From Schistocephalus solidus (Eukaryota > Platyhelminthes > Cestoda > Diphyllobothriidea > Diphyllobothriidae), in NCBI GenBank assembly GCA_017591395.1, contig WEDG01004483.1:201501-265500 (forward strand): a stretch of DNA of 64,000 bases, written 5' to 3'. The notes beneath the pieces were generated by a model. It saw nothing but the letters and a program-made list of their open reading frames with translations, was not told where the DNA came from and did not search any database. Shown here in pieces: positions 1 through 11,576 of the stretch; the first letter of the stretch is position 1; every line of letters starts with the position of its first letter. The translations under genes were made by a program, and so were the position numbers.

Positions 1-130
1 AGAATCTGTTTTGCTATGAGAACAGACAACAGATTCCTTCATCATTCTTGTCAAACCAGTTTTGCTGTCACCGTCTTGAACATCAAAGTCATTCTGAAGC
101 AGTTTCTTCTATCGGGTCTCAGAATTAAGG

Positions 131-238
131 TTCTCTTTTTCTTCTTCTTCTTCCTCCTACTTCCACTCCTCCTCCTCCTCCCTCATCCCCATTCTTATTA
201 TTCCTCTTCTTCTTATTCTTCTTATTTTTGTCATAATT
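131..238. repeat. Pyrimidine-rich simple repeat (CTT/CTC)
   Basis: About 100 bp of imperfect TTC, CTC and TAT triplets on the + strand. It produces a low-complexity Leu/Ser/Tyr-rich reading frame that should not be taken for a gene. Confidence 0.85.
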
Positions 239-569
239 TTCTTCCTCTCTAGGAATTTACTTCAAATTATATTTCTTGTCCACGCGGTGGCCAAAATCCA
301 GTCAGCGTTTAGCCACTTACATTACTTTCTTCACCAGAGACGGAGCTGGGCACCAATCCGTTGTGTTTCAACCCTACACAATCTGGAAAGACTACCTGTC
401 GGCAGCATCACACTGCTTCGGCGGAGGCTAAGTCTCAACGATAGCAACGTAAACGCGTCATTGCCTTTCGGCAGAGGACTCGTGTACGTCATCGCAAGTC
501 AGCTGACAGGTTGCTTGCGTCATGTCAAAGCTTCACATGTGGGCTGGCTGGCTGGCTGGTGTGTGTGAG

Positions 570-2120
570 TAGCTGGCGTTACATCCGCACGATAACAAGA
601 GGCTGCTTACTATAGGACATATATTCCTGCTGTTTGCTTTCTTAAGACCAATCCGGGCATGATACTGCTTATAGTGGATTTTGTTATCTCATGAACTATA
701 AACAGAAATACTCAAAGCTGGTTTCGATTCGAAAAAAATTACTTATGTAGGTTTGGAGTATTAGTTATCGTGCAGCCTAATTCGAAAGATGCCGGCTTTT
801 TGAACAGGATTCTTTTTGGCCGCCTGCAAAGACTAAATCCTGTACAATTGGCTGCTTTTGTAATATGAATTTTGTCATTGATTTCCGGTACCTTTATAAG
901 TTCAAATATGTTTTATGGAAAACACACTAACTTACACCAGCTTATAGTCATTTCGTAAAAAATTACGTCTTCTTCAAAGTTTATACTTGAAAAAGGGTTT
1001 CTTTCCGTTTTAATTTTTTTATAATTATGAGATTTTGTAAGACCGTTAAATTTCCCTTTATGAACATTGCATCTGTCCACTTATTGATGCTGGTTCTAAA
1101 CTATCCATCATAGTCTGCATCAAGTGCTATTTTTTTGCAATGTCTGACCCCTTTTAATAGCTTAGAGAAATAAGTGATTTTCCTTGCCTAGAAGGTAAAT
1201 GACATGTAGTTTCGAAACCCCGAATGCAACGGCAGGTCCGGTTCAAAACTATTCAAGCATTGGACAAGTTTTTAGAACCGTAAGATACCTCTTCTTCAAG
1301 TATTCAGTTTGAAGAAGACGCCAGTTGCTGCCAATTGAGTTCAAGAGAGCATATTGTTGTACATTTTTCCATAAAATATCTTTGAGTTTATTCGGGCGTA
1401 GGACATCATAGGAAAAATTGTGTACTACTTAAGTAGCCATTTTTATGGGGCGGTTTTTAAGGTCGACCGAAAGTAAGCTCGTTCAAAAGCCATCACTCTG
1501 GTGTGACTGAAATATCTTGGGAGTTAGGCTGCAGGCTAATTAATAATACAACCCTACGTAGAGCAACATTTTCGAAGCGAAAACGCAGTTCAGAAGTTCG
1601 CTTGACATTTCATGACATAAAAATCTACGAAACCTTCCAAAACGCACTTTTGGGGCTCATCTTCTAAAACGAACATTTCCTACGGGGGGTGATTTGAAGA
1701 GATGCTTCTGGTCCAATGACAGTCCAATCCTGGACTACGAGAGATGAAATGTACTAAATCTAGCGCACCCCTAATTAGCTGGGTGTAATCCACCAGTGAA
1801 TGGTGATTCAACTAAGTTCGATGCTAATCTATTTACGTTCACAGACGACAGTCACCTGAGTTGAGTCATGCCTACACTTGGCTTTCTGCTCTCATTGACA
1901 AGGAATTGCGCATCTGTTCAACACAAAGTAATCATGGTCATCTCGTTCACTTTTGGCATTTACATCCTAGGGCCAACTCCGCGACATCAGCATGGCAGGT
2001 TATCAGAAGTCTACCGGAACGAGTGTCCTCCCTACTGGATACCATCTTCGGTAGCTCCGGCATGGTGGAAGCACAATAGACGAGTCCCAATTAAAAAGCT
2101 ACTTACAAGCTTACAGTAGG
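570..2120. other. No gene seen
   Basis: AT-rich sequence with stops in all frames. No coding similarity, RNA gene or repeat similar to other parts of the window was found. Confidence 0.5.
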
Positions 2121-2152
2121 TTGTCTTGTAAAGCTAAAGTTCACCGGCCTGA

Positions 2153-2335
2153 CCGTGGGACAATGGGGACAATTATTTACAGAGCTTTCCATGGGGACAA
2201 TGGGGATAATTATTTACAGTGCTTTCATTTCCACCGGGCTACCCGTGGGACAATGGGGACAATGGGGATAATGGGGACAATTATTTATAGTGCTTTCAAT
2301 CGGGACAATTACTTACAGGGTTCCCTTAGGACAGG
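2153..2335 (+). repeat. GGGGACAAT minisatellite
   Basis: Four to five imperfect copies of a unit made of GGGGACAAT or GGGGATAAT followed by TATTTACAG and GCTTTC. Unit lengths vary because the GGGGACAAT core is itself repeated one to three times. A tandem, probably polymorphic, repeat with no sign of coding function. Confidence 0.8.
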
Positions 2336-2339
2336 CTCT

Positions 2340-3240
2340 CGGGTTTGATGATTTAAACTGGGACCCGCCTATTGTGCTCCTACCGGAAAATTCTTCAGAT
2401 AAAGGGGAAGGTGCAACAATTTTTGCATGCATTAAATCACAGAGATGGGTCCTTTGCGAAAATACATACACGCAAACCTGCCCTGTGCAGCCGAGTACAA
2501 ACAGGAACAATACTGCATACAGACCAGTACTCAGAAAAGGTGGAGGTCTCTGCTCAGAGGTCGGCGGGGAAATGGCACCTTGCCTGACACCGCGTGGCTC
2601 TTTAGAGGCCCGCTGAGCTGGACGATCGATTCCCAAGTATATCAAAAGGAAGAGGAAAGGTACGAGCACTGCGATTCCTGGACAGCGCTGGCGTTCTCAG
2701 TTATCGTCCTCCCCTTTTACACTCCCCTACATTTAGTAACACTTCGACAGTGACTATTCACCTTGAACATATGAAAACAAAGTAACAGAAGCTCTTCCAC
2801 CTTCGTTACATCTTAATTTTACTTGATTCCACCTTCAGGATAACCAGGATGACACTCAGTGGAAGCTTTTGTTAAGCGACATAAAACCTTGGTTCGAAGT
2901 AATTAGCTGAACCGGATTGCAAACCTATAAAACGTATAGATTAGGCAAGTGAATTCTGACCGTACCTTGTTAAGTATTGTAACGGAACCTGCGTGTAGTT
3001 TAAAATAAGCATGTCTGAATCATCATCTAGAACGATTTCATGTTTCAGGGGCGAAATAAGTCTTAAGTTGGATGGCCCTATACTTGGTTAGAGCTTAAAC
3101 AAATCTAGCGATGGGTATGCCTCGGTAATGTCAATAGATGGCTCCCTCTTCCCATAGAGTTCAGCGATGAAGGTATTGACTTTTTGAAATGATGGTTTAT
3201 TTGCACCATCCCCATTTTCGGGTGGACACTGGATTCGGCA
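2340..3240. other. No gene seen
   Basis: Several overlapping frames of 70-118 codons occur at 2290-2750 on both strands, but none has recognisable domains. Their overlap in different frames points to chance openness. Confidence 0.45.
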
Positions 3241-3249
3241 CCCCCGTTC

Positions 3250-3340
3250 TAAATTACCGGAAATAAGAGTTGGGTTTAAGGGTTGAGCTACGGTTCAGGG
3301 TGGGACTACGTTAAAGTTTGGAGTGATGTTAGGTTTAGGA
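3250..3340 (+). repeat. Degenerate G-rich telomere-like tract
   Basis: Contains GGGTTTAAGGG, GGTTCAGGG and TTAGGTTTAGG variants. With the C-rich tract at 3740-3890 it brackets the CAT microsatellite in opposite orientation. Very degenerate, so the telomeric origin is only a suggestion. Confidence 0.3.
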
Positions 3341-3469
3341 CACGAGAATAGATACCCCTTCTGAAATTATGCGCAAGCGGGGCCGTTCCTATTTCCCTTT
3401 CTTGATGTGGAGGGAGCATGCAAGCGATCCTCATTCTTCCTGATTCCGCAAAGCATGTCACCCTATATA

Positions 3470-3650
3470 CTATCTTCTTCTTCCTGCTCCTCACCTTCAT
3501 GATCATGGTCATAAGCATAATCATCATCCTTATCCTCACAACCACCATCATCAACAGCAACATCATTATCAGCATCGTCATCCTCATCATCATGCTGCTC
3601 AGCATCGTCATGGTCATCATCAACATCATCATCATTATCTTCTTCTCTAA
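3470..3650. repeat. (CAT/ATC)n microsatellite
   Basis: About 180 bp of imperfect ATC/CAT triplets. It opens frames on both strands (Ile/Ile/Thr on +, Asp/Met-rich on -) that are artefacts of the repeat. Confidence 0.9.
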
Positions 3651-3739
3651 ATTCCTCGGCAAGGCTATGGTATGTAATCGGGGACGGTAACAGATAACCC
3701 GTGAAACGTGTCTCACGGTACTTAGCGGTAATAGTGGTT

Positions 3740-3890
3740 ATACAGTTGGGCCCAACACAAACCTTAAGCATAACTTTAATGTTGCCCCCAACCATAAAAC
3801 TAACTTTAACCCTAGTAAGAATTTAACTGAAAAACAACTTCTTAGAAAATTCAGAAGAGAGTCTTGCATATTTAACCTAACCCGACTACA
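3740..3890 (-). repeat. Degenerate C-rich telomere-like tract
   Basis: Loose variants of CCTAAC and AACCCTA, in the style of the much longer array at 33.2-34.3 kb. Weak. Confidence 0.25.
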
Positions 3891-4214
3891 TACCAGCTCC
3901 TTACCATTTCCTCTTCTCTTGGAAGTTTAGTCTTTTGAATAAAAGAATTTATTTTTTCAAGCTCCCGGCCTCACATACAGGTTACTCATCCAAAATTGCC
4001 ATGTGCATTTATTGTGAAGCTTCCGATTTGCTGGCTGTCCTGCATCAACTGGAACCCCAAAAAGGTTGGTACAGCTGTGGTCACCCTACCTTTCTAAGTT
4101 TGAGCCCGTGTTATAAGCTGTGCCCCCTAAACGGGCCACGTGGTAGATGCGTTGGACCAACACGGGGGCCACATCAGGGCACGGCATGCGTTATTCGGGT
4201 TGCGCTCCGCTAAC

Positions 4215-4481
4215 AAATGCCGAACATGGAGGTGTGGTGGCACGCCTAGGGGCAGCCACGAAATAGGGGACCCAGCCGCACCAGCCACCTGCGTCCTCTC
4301 CCGCCTCCGGTCTTCTTGACTCGGTCTTGACACCGGGCTCAGGTGGAGGAGGAGAGAGTGCGGTAGATGCAGCGCAAGTCCACTACCACTTTAAACTAAA
4401 TCATGCGCAAGTCACCGTCCCTGCTCCATTTTCCCTTGGAGCATACGGTGGACATCGTCGGACTACGACGGTCGAACTGTC
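4215..4481 (+). mobile_element. 3' end fragment of the zinc-finger retroelement
   Basis: Closely matches 58850-59093, the 3' terminal part of the zinc-finger element. Shared landmarks are GTGTGGTGGCACGCC, CCAGCCACCTGCG, ACACCGGGCTCAGGTGGAGG and the last bases ACGACGGTCGAACTGTC. Both copies stop at the same GAACTGTC, which defines the 3' terminus of the family. The 5' part is missing, as expected for an incompletely reverse-transcribed LINE or SINE. Confidence 0.7.
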
Positions 4482-4489
4482 GTGAGTAG

Positions 4490-7400
4490 CGAGCAGCGTG
4501 ATGAAATTCTCAGCACCGTCCAATTTAAATATACCTCACTTTCAGGATAACCATGCCCTGCACTTTTCTCATCGCTAGACGTAACTGTTGTTTGTTAACC
4601 TGCATAGTTCACGTGAACGATACTTCGGTTTCCTAACCTTTCGCTTCATTTATCATTCAAGGTTTTTCACTGCTTCACAAACAGCCATCGTTTCAGCCAA
4701 AAAAATATCTAATTAGGAATCCAGGGTATTAGTTTTGTAATTAATATTTACGAAATTCGAAAACTCCCGCACGTGCCAATAATTTTTTCCTAGTTACCGT
4801 AACCCCCCCTTCCAATTTCCAATGTACACTTGCTAGATTCAAACAGGCAGGTGAGCGAACATTACTTAACACATTTCGTCACTTTTCTCAAAGTTCACTT
4901 TGTATTTATAGTGCATTCTGGGCTCCTAACAATATAAAATAGTATAAGTGGTAGAGGTTTGGTATAAACACTCTGAAAATTACAATGACTTTGTAACTGC
5001 TTATTTTCACAGGTTCATTCGGATTTTTCCACTGGAACATTTTCGTAAAACTGCATGATAGGTGTGTGAGCTAGCTTAGGATACAGCGAGTGCGCATTGG
5101 CGCGAAATTATTCTACTCAAAGACCTTTAATGGACATGCTGATGTCAAACTTGGAAAATTTTTTCCTCCTTCCCATTCGCATTTATTAAACGTTCGGTCT
5201 TAGGATTGCATCTGGCAAAGCTGCATGCATGATTGGGTCTCCTTCTTATGTTAGGAAAAATCTTGAATTCGGCCTATCGGGCAAAAAACTGAGAATATTT
5301 TAGAGGAGCTTGTGGATTTATGTGCTGGCTTATTACCTATTGATTGGGATATACATTATTGCCATGGTCTGTTTATTGTTACTTTTAGTAGTTCAGTTGA
5401 AATTTGGGATTCATTCACCTAAATATTGATTCGATCGACGCCGGTTCTACGTGTTATAGCTGAATTTAAAATTCATTTCTTTTCTGTTTAAGTGACATCG
5501 CATGCTGTCACTTGATGACAAGTAATCATACTTTTGTTTATAGTTTGCTTGCAGTTTGTTGAATGCTTATTTATTGGAGCATATTTCACATCACTGCGCG
5601 TCTTATTTATATATTTTTACACGTTTACAGAATTCATTTACTGCTTATCTGCCTAACTTAACTGTCGACCAACATTGATTATTTTTCTGATGGAGCTCTT
5701 CGGTGTTTCTATGATCTGCTCTCACATATTGTTGAACTAGCCATTTCTTAGCCATTATGTAACAACTTTTGTTTGGTTTTTAGCGTGATGTTAGTTATTT
5801 GGTTGTCTTATGTAACGACCTGCGAGAAATCCATTATATGGAAGCCATAGGGATCAATACGCACGAAATAAATGAAAAGGTAGAAGAATAATACGTTCAA
5901 ATTGTAAAAAAGCATATAAGAATCAAGATAAATAATCCCTGAAGGTCAAATATCATAACGAACGGAATCAATGAAAACGTTGATCAAAAACCAGGTTAAT
6001 GAGGTTGATACCGAATAAGCGGCTGGCTGCCAACGAGGATGAATGGTTAAACAAAAGATTTGGCACCACGTTGCTGTTGGTCGGGAAACGCATTTTTTGG
6101 CCTGAAGGTGGATATTGAAAAGGCTAGATAGGGGTGCTAATTATGTCTACCTCAAGGTAATGGAGGCGTGATACAGATTTCCACCTGGAGGCTGAGCACC
6201 GTGCGCAGCTCGACGTAAATGAATGGGGGTGGGGGTGTAAGACACTGTATTGTTTTAGGGGGGGTTCTGAGTGGTGTGGCAAAGTAGGACGTTAAGGGTG
6301 CAGCTGATAAATTAACCTGAGCTTCGGTTCTCCTGATTTGAGGGGATTAAATTGAACCTGAAGTAGTCGGATACCAAACAAACGCGCAGTGGAAGAGGGA
6401 TCGATAAACTGTAGAGTCCGGCTCGCTGTCAATGGAACTTGTTTGCAGAAAGTAGTGGAGGAGGTCGTTATGCAACCGAACATGATGACCGAATTGTATT
6501 GTAGCCCATGCGCCTGCTGGTAATAGTAATTCTGGTGCGAGTGTGCAACTTAAAGATTCGTCTTGGCCTCAACGTAGGTGATTTTCGGGGGGTCCAAGAG
6601 AAGGTCGAGCTACCAGACTGGCTGTTCAATTGAAGGGGTGATATGTGGAATGGTCAATTCAAAGGAGGGATGGAGGTTTCCACTAAAATGTCAATGTGCG
6701 GAGTGAAAGAATGGATGTTGGATGTTGGCACTGTAGGCCAGGAGTCATAAGCAGAGGGTCATTCCAGGAATCCTCACGGGATTGATCAAATATACTGCAG
6801 AGGAATGACATGGGTGTTTTGTTCGTATGTTCTGCCGGTCCGTTTATAGCTCAAAGAGGGTGGCCATCCTCAGGAGGTAATAAATGGCCCGAGGAAGGTG
6901 AATTTCAAAAGCGTATCCTTATCTCTTTGGAGGATGCAATTGATCCATAGTGCGCAATAGACTGGTAGGCACGTGCTACTACGATGGTGAAACTCGTTAA
7001 GTGGGGTAGCGGATTGACTTATCGGCACTTTATGCTATAAGCCACCATGACCCAAATAAAGTACTTAACGTAGTTCACCCTTCCTCATCTAGTCAAATTA
7101 TATTTATATATACGGGTATAATGTTAAACAAAAGATGATCAATATTGGTTCTAGTGGTGCTCTGGGATAAAGAACGAGATCTTTGATTAGACTGTGAGCA
7201 CGACAGGTCTGTCAAAGGGAAACGACGTCATGCTACTGACCAAACCACCAATATCGCTGCAAACCGTGGTTGGTGTTATAGCCCATCCGTGACACGTCAG
7301 TTGTTGGTGGGTATTGTGGTAAATCTGGGGCCAAAGAATGCGAATGAAAACCTAATGTTTAAAGAAGGGGAATCGTGTTTAAATAAGCAAGGTACTGTCA

Positions 7401-7525
7401 ACCAGATGAGGAAAAAGCTATCTTGATTAGAGACTGAAACGCACCATGCGACTGAATAGGTTTTTTTAAAAGTGAAAAGAAGATCTTCGCTTTGGCACGC
7501 TCCCAGAAAAAAGATGATATGATTA
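4490..7525. other. 3 kb without recognisable features
   Basis: No host gene, RNA or transposon domain identified. 6180-6960 is G-rich on the + strand and contains a 63-codon minus-strand frame (6483-6292) of unknown nature, probably chance. The rest is AT-rich with dense stops. Confidence 0.4.
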
Positions 7526-7526
7526 A

Positions 7527-7790
7527 GTGTTAGCTAAGTGCCAGTGCCCTCTCTCGATCGCCGACACTTGTTCCCCGCACCTACCATCGTCACAGAATGT
7601 CTCGTTTTCTCTAATTCGATGTTGGCACCCACACTTCCCGATCCTGCAGTTGCCCATAGCCCTGCACCCCGTACAAGTTATCCAACTGATACGACAGAAT
7701 ACCCCCACACACTCCATATGGGACATATCTACATATAACGCTCTCTTACTTATTTTATTTTGTACCCCTTTTATGCATTTATGCGTTTAT
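7527..7790 (+). repeat. Dispersed repeat, copy of 61170-61410
   Basis: Collinear, diverged similarity to 61170-61410: ATCGTCAC..., CCCGACCCTGCA-type, TTGCCCATAGCCCTGCACCCC, GTTATCCAACTGATACGACAGAAT, GGGACATA and TAACGCTCT blocks occur in the same order. Nature unknown. The short frames across it are not conserved between copies. Confidence 0.55.
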
Positions 7791-7928
7791 TAACATTAGA
7801 AAACTTTTCATACAGTTCTACCGCGTCTTCTTTTGAACCCTGCGTTCGTATGTTCGGCGTAATACGCAACAAAACTGTTCAGCACTCACACTGACTGAAG
7901 ACGATTTTAAGGTGTTTTACTCGCACAT

Positions 7929-8430
7929 GTGTGCCAACCTCAATGTCCTGGGCCACTCAACACCAAGGGTATCCCCTCTGCAGTTTTTCCTTGCATGGCC
8001 AGTGGATTTGTACGAGCCCTGCAATTGTCAATCGTATGGGAAATAATTATCGGGATCAGAAACTTGCACTTGCGCCTGTTGATCTTGGGCGGCCTAGGAC
8101 ATGCAAGTGGCCGAAGCAGGGAGTGTTGTCCAAGAAACCTCGTCAGAGGGCGCGATGTTTGCGATAGGCTGTGATAGTGGTTCCCAGGACGATCGTTCAT
8201 ATAAAATTGGAACTTTTCGAGCAGTTCTCGCCAGCTGGAAATTTCTCTCTCGGCGCCTGTTGTTTCGAGCCGATGACAAAGCATTGCACAAGGAATAAAT
8301 GTCAGAATTTACTGGCATCCCTGACACTTTCGAGCATAATTACGTCATGTAGTGCTGTCACAGTGTTGCGTTTTTTCTAGGCACTAGGTGACGCAAGCTG
8401 CTTCACATGCATGTGGTATATCATGTATTT
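7929..8430. other. No gene seen
   Basis: A 114-codon frame (8284-7940, -) overlaps + strand frames of 78-81 codons. None shows a domain or a related copy in the window, so none is called as a gene. Confidence 0.4.
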
Positions 8431-9110
8431 ACCAGAGTATATCACGGTTTCCTAGAAACCGTGGCTGGGAAATCTGCCAATCTGACGCTTCCACCAGACC
8501 ACGCCGTCGGCTCAGTGTATGTGCTGTGTGTGTCGAGTGGCTGACCAGTGGACTGGGAGTCAGACGGCGATGGCTCCTTCATATCCCCTGATTAAGTGAA
8601 TCCTGGTGTGCGTTATGGGGGCCAGGTCGTGCTGTGGCGCGCGAAGACGGGTACGCCGATCCGTCAGACAATGCGCCCACTCCCACATCAGGCAACTGAC
8701 CGGCTCGTACAGTGTCTGATGGTGGGGGTTGGGGAGAGAGTGAGGTCGATAGCTCAGCGCATGTTCCTCACTATAAACAATCTGACGCGCTTGAAACTAT
8801 CATGGTGCGCTAAAAGCCATGGCTTGGAAGGTTGCCAACTGTTTGGAGCACTCGGACTGCGTGGTCAGCCTAATGTGTGCTTTGTGTGTAGCGACTGACT
8901 GGCGGACTGAGAGTCAGACTGCAATGGCTCCTTCTTAATGTGGCCTTTATGACACTCCCACTCCGTGGGATCCGAGCCAGGTGTGGTGGTACGCATAGGG
9001 GCGGCTACGGCCGTGCCAGCCACCTGCGCCCTCTCCCATCTCTGGTCTTCTTGACTATGTCATGACACCGGGCTCAGGTGGGGGAGGAGAAGAGAGTGCG
9101 GTAACAATAA
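8431..9110 (+). mobile_element. Zinc-finger retroelement 3' module (two units)
   Basis: Starts at ACCAGAGTATATCACGG and matches 58311-58980 throughout, so it is the noncoding 3' part of the same family without the zinc-finger ORF. It consists of two related ~350-400 bp units that share TGGCTGACTGG.GGACTGAGAGTCAG.C and ATGGCTCCTTC blocks. Unit 1 opens with a 9-bp perfect hairpin (8443-8463) and ends with a 5-bp hairpin (8801-8821). Unit 2 carries the CCAGCCACCTGCGCCC and ACACCGGGCTCAGGTGG blocks of the 3' terminus. Confidence 0.7.
8443..8463 (+). other. Perfect 9-bp inverted repeat, 3-nt loop
   Basis: CACGGTTTC, loop CTA, GAAACCGTG. The identical hairpin occurs at 58322-58342 in the intact insertion. 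It marks the start of the repeated 3' module of the zinc-finger retroelement. Confidence 0.85.
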
Positions 9111-9535
9111 GCGCCGTAGGTTGGAAGGTCACTAACTGACAATTACACTGAGACCTCACAGTTAGTCCAATGTGTGTTGTGTTGAATGGCTGACTGGTGG
9201 TCTGAGAGACAGGTTGCGATGGCTCCTTCTTAACGTGACCTCTGGCTATCTCACACATGTGAGACGTAACCCGTTCAACCCCCTGTTGTGTGAAATCCTG
9301 GTGCTTTTGTTTGGGCGGCCAGGTCCTGTATGTAGTACACGTAGACGAGGTCACCAGCAGCTACGCCCACTTCCCCATCAGACAACTGGCCGGCTTGGAC
9401 AGTGCTTTGGTTGTTGGGGTGGGGGAAAGAGTGAGGTAAACGGCTCAGCGCAAGTTCCTCACTATAAACAATCTGAAGCGCTTGAAACTATCATGGTGCG
9501 CTAAAAAGTCATGGCTTGGAAGGTTGCCAACTGAC
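9111..9535 (+). mobile_element. Third, diverged unit of the 3' module
   Basis: Again has GGTTGGAAGGTCACTAACTGAC, the TGGCTGACTGGTGGTCTGAGAG block, ATGGCTCCTTCTTAA, GGGTGGGGGAAAGAGTGAGG, CTCACTATAAACAATCTGA and the closing hairpin ATCATGGTGCGCTAAAAAGTCATGG. This makes the 8.4-9.5 kb copy longer by one unit than the 58 kb copy, suggesting that unit number varies within the family. Confidence 0.6.
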
Positions 9536-9889
9536 GGTATAAGTCGGACGCAAAACGCGATATTCGGAAGCCACAACTAGAAAGTGCCGCACATACGTTT
9601 GTGATATCTGTGCCGGTCGGTCGTACCCCTGATGACCATTCTTAGTATCGGTAACGATGCCAGTATCGGTTAGTACGTGTCAAAGGTAACTGGTCAGACA
9701 CTGAAGAAACAGGCACTTCTTTGGGTCAACGGTGAGACTCGCCGCCTGTTTTTCTAGCGTGATTGATTCAAAAGGTGGAGTAAGTGACTGAACAATTGTT
9801 GTGCCTGATAATGTCGTCAAGATACACGACATAGATCCGAGATTATCGATCTCGGCGGACGATGTACATTATCAGCTGACATACGCCAT

Positions 9890-10690
9890 AGTGACCAAAA
9901 GCGAACCATATCAACATTTCATTATCTCATTCTATAATGCTACTGCAGTATTAGCCTACTCTACCAACTTACCTTATTTTCCTAAGCAGTTTTTTTCTCC
10001 TACCCTCTATTCGAAAATGGAGGCCTATTGAACTCAGCCTCCATTTTCAAGGTAGGAATTTTTTTCGCTGCCTATTTTCTAGTTCACTATTAATTTCAAA
10101 ACATCGCTAACTGTTGTCCTAACAGGTCGAGTTCTGTCTTCATTATTAAATATTTTTACATTTTATTTGCGCACATTGTCATGATTTTATTTCGTTACTA
10201 ATGTTTGTTTAGATGTTGCCTTGCCAGCGCTAACCAAATATAAATTCTAAATTCTAATTCTAAGCAAGCGACTTGAATTTGTGAGACCCATAGGGCTAGT
10301 ATTGACTTAAAGCATTTAAAAATTTAATAATTTATATTTGGTTAGCACCAGCAAGGCACTGTCAAAACAAACATAAGTAACGAAATAAAGTTATGACAAT
10401 ATGTGAAGATAAAATGTACAAATATTTAATAATGTAGACAGAACTTGTCCTGCTATGTCAACAGTTAGCAATGTTTTAAAATTAATGGTGAACTAGAAAA
10501 AATTGGCAGTGAATAAAAAACTCCTACCTTAAAAATGGAGGCAGAGTTCAATAGGCCTTCATTTTCGAATACAAGGTAGGAGAAAAAACTGCTTAGGGAG
10601 ATAAGGTCAGGTGGTAGAGTAGGCTAATACTACAGTAGCATTTCAGAATGAGAAAATGAAACGTTGAGATGATGCGCTCTTGATCACTGA
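9890..10690. repeat. Large palindrome of two LINE 3' ends, tail to tail
   Basis: Left arm about 9890-10246, spacer about 80 bp, right arm about 10328-10690. The arms are imperfect reverse complements: ATTAGCCTACTCTACC against GGTAGAGTAGGCTAAT, and TAACCAAATATAAATT against AATTTATATTTGGTTA. Each arm holds a hairpin of the type found in the 3' untranslated region of the LINE-2 group in this window. The right arm is continuous with coding similarity of the minus-strand LINE at 11576-10960, so it is that element's 3' end. The left arm is a + strand copy of the same 3' end. Confidence 0.75.
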
Positions 10691-11576
10691 GGCATATGAA
10701 ACTAATGTTCACGAAAATGCGTCAATGATTTTGAGGCCTCAGCATCTTAGGATCCAGAATTGAATTCTGATGAGTGTTAGTATCCAACAAAACGGCAGCA
10801 TTTTAGGCTGTGTAACACCGAATGTGTACGTCTGTATGACTTCATCGTTTGGATGACTGGTGATATAAGGAGACATCATGGTTCATAGGGGACTCGAGGT
10901 AGTGAAAAGATAGTTTCAAGAGAGTCAATTACATTCACGATGGTCCTTTCTCCGAGTCATGGGAAAATCTACTGGGAAATAATGAGGAAAATAAAAGGTA
11001 AATAGAATCAGTTTTAAGATAAATCTGCAGTCTTTGTTTGAATGCAGATAGACTTGTTAACGAACTGATTTCCATTGGCAAGTTATTCCTAAGAAAATTA
11101 TACTTAGACTCAAAGAAGAGAGAGCGTTAACACGTGGAGGATGCAGAGGGAGGTATAATTAGTGCAGAATTTCTGAAGTTATAAGGAAAACTAACGGGTG
11201 TAAAGACAGAAAGCTTCTGGAGAGTTGAGCTATTATTTAGTCGGAAAAGGAGACAAAAGTCTGCTTCGGGTCTCCTGACCCAAATACATTTTAGCTTCGT
11301 TAGCTGGCATCTTGTTGAGTAGGAAGTAGTTGAAAGAGTCGGAAATAGGAGTTTTTTTGTGAAATGTCTTTGGAAATTTTCAATTTTTGAACGGCTAGAT
11401 TGGTTCATTAAACCGAAGATAGGACAGCAAAATTCAAGAATAGAAAGCAAAAACATACGATAAAGTCTTAGATTCAGGAAGGTAGAAATTATAAGAAATA
11501 AAGCCGCAAATCTGAGCAGCTTTGGCCGTAATTCTATCGGTATGAGGCGAAAATCTAGTTTATTGGTGTAGCTTGA
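10322..11576 (-). mobile_element. LINE remnant, LINE-2 subfamily B (C-terminus and 3' UTR)
   Basis: Read on the minus strand, 11576-10960 encodes the region after the reverse transcriptase domain: SYTN, YRMFLLSILEFCCPIFG, RSKIENFQ, RCQLTKLK and the W/R-NNLPMEI block. All match the second LINE at 12865-12239 at the protein level but differ in nucleotide sequence. The frame is broken near 11127. Downstream to 10322 is its 3' UTR with hairpin. Its 5' part is cut at 11576 by another LINE's 3' tail, consistent with a later element having inserted into it. Dead. Confidence 0.7.

Noticed and set aside
3306..3795. Overlapping frames of 90-136 codons on both strands
   Set aside because: They are low-complexity products of the CAT triplet repeat.
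8431..8463. Hammerhead ribozyme at the hairpin of the 3' module
   Set aside because: The CUGAUGA core and the matching GAAA arrangement are absent around the hairpin.
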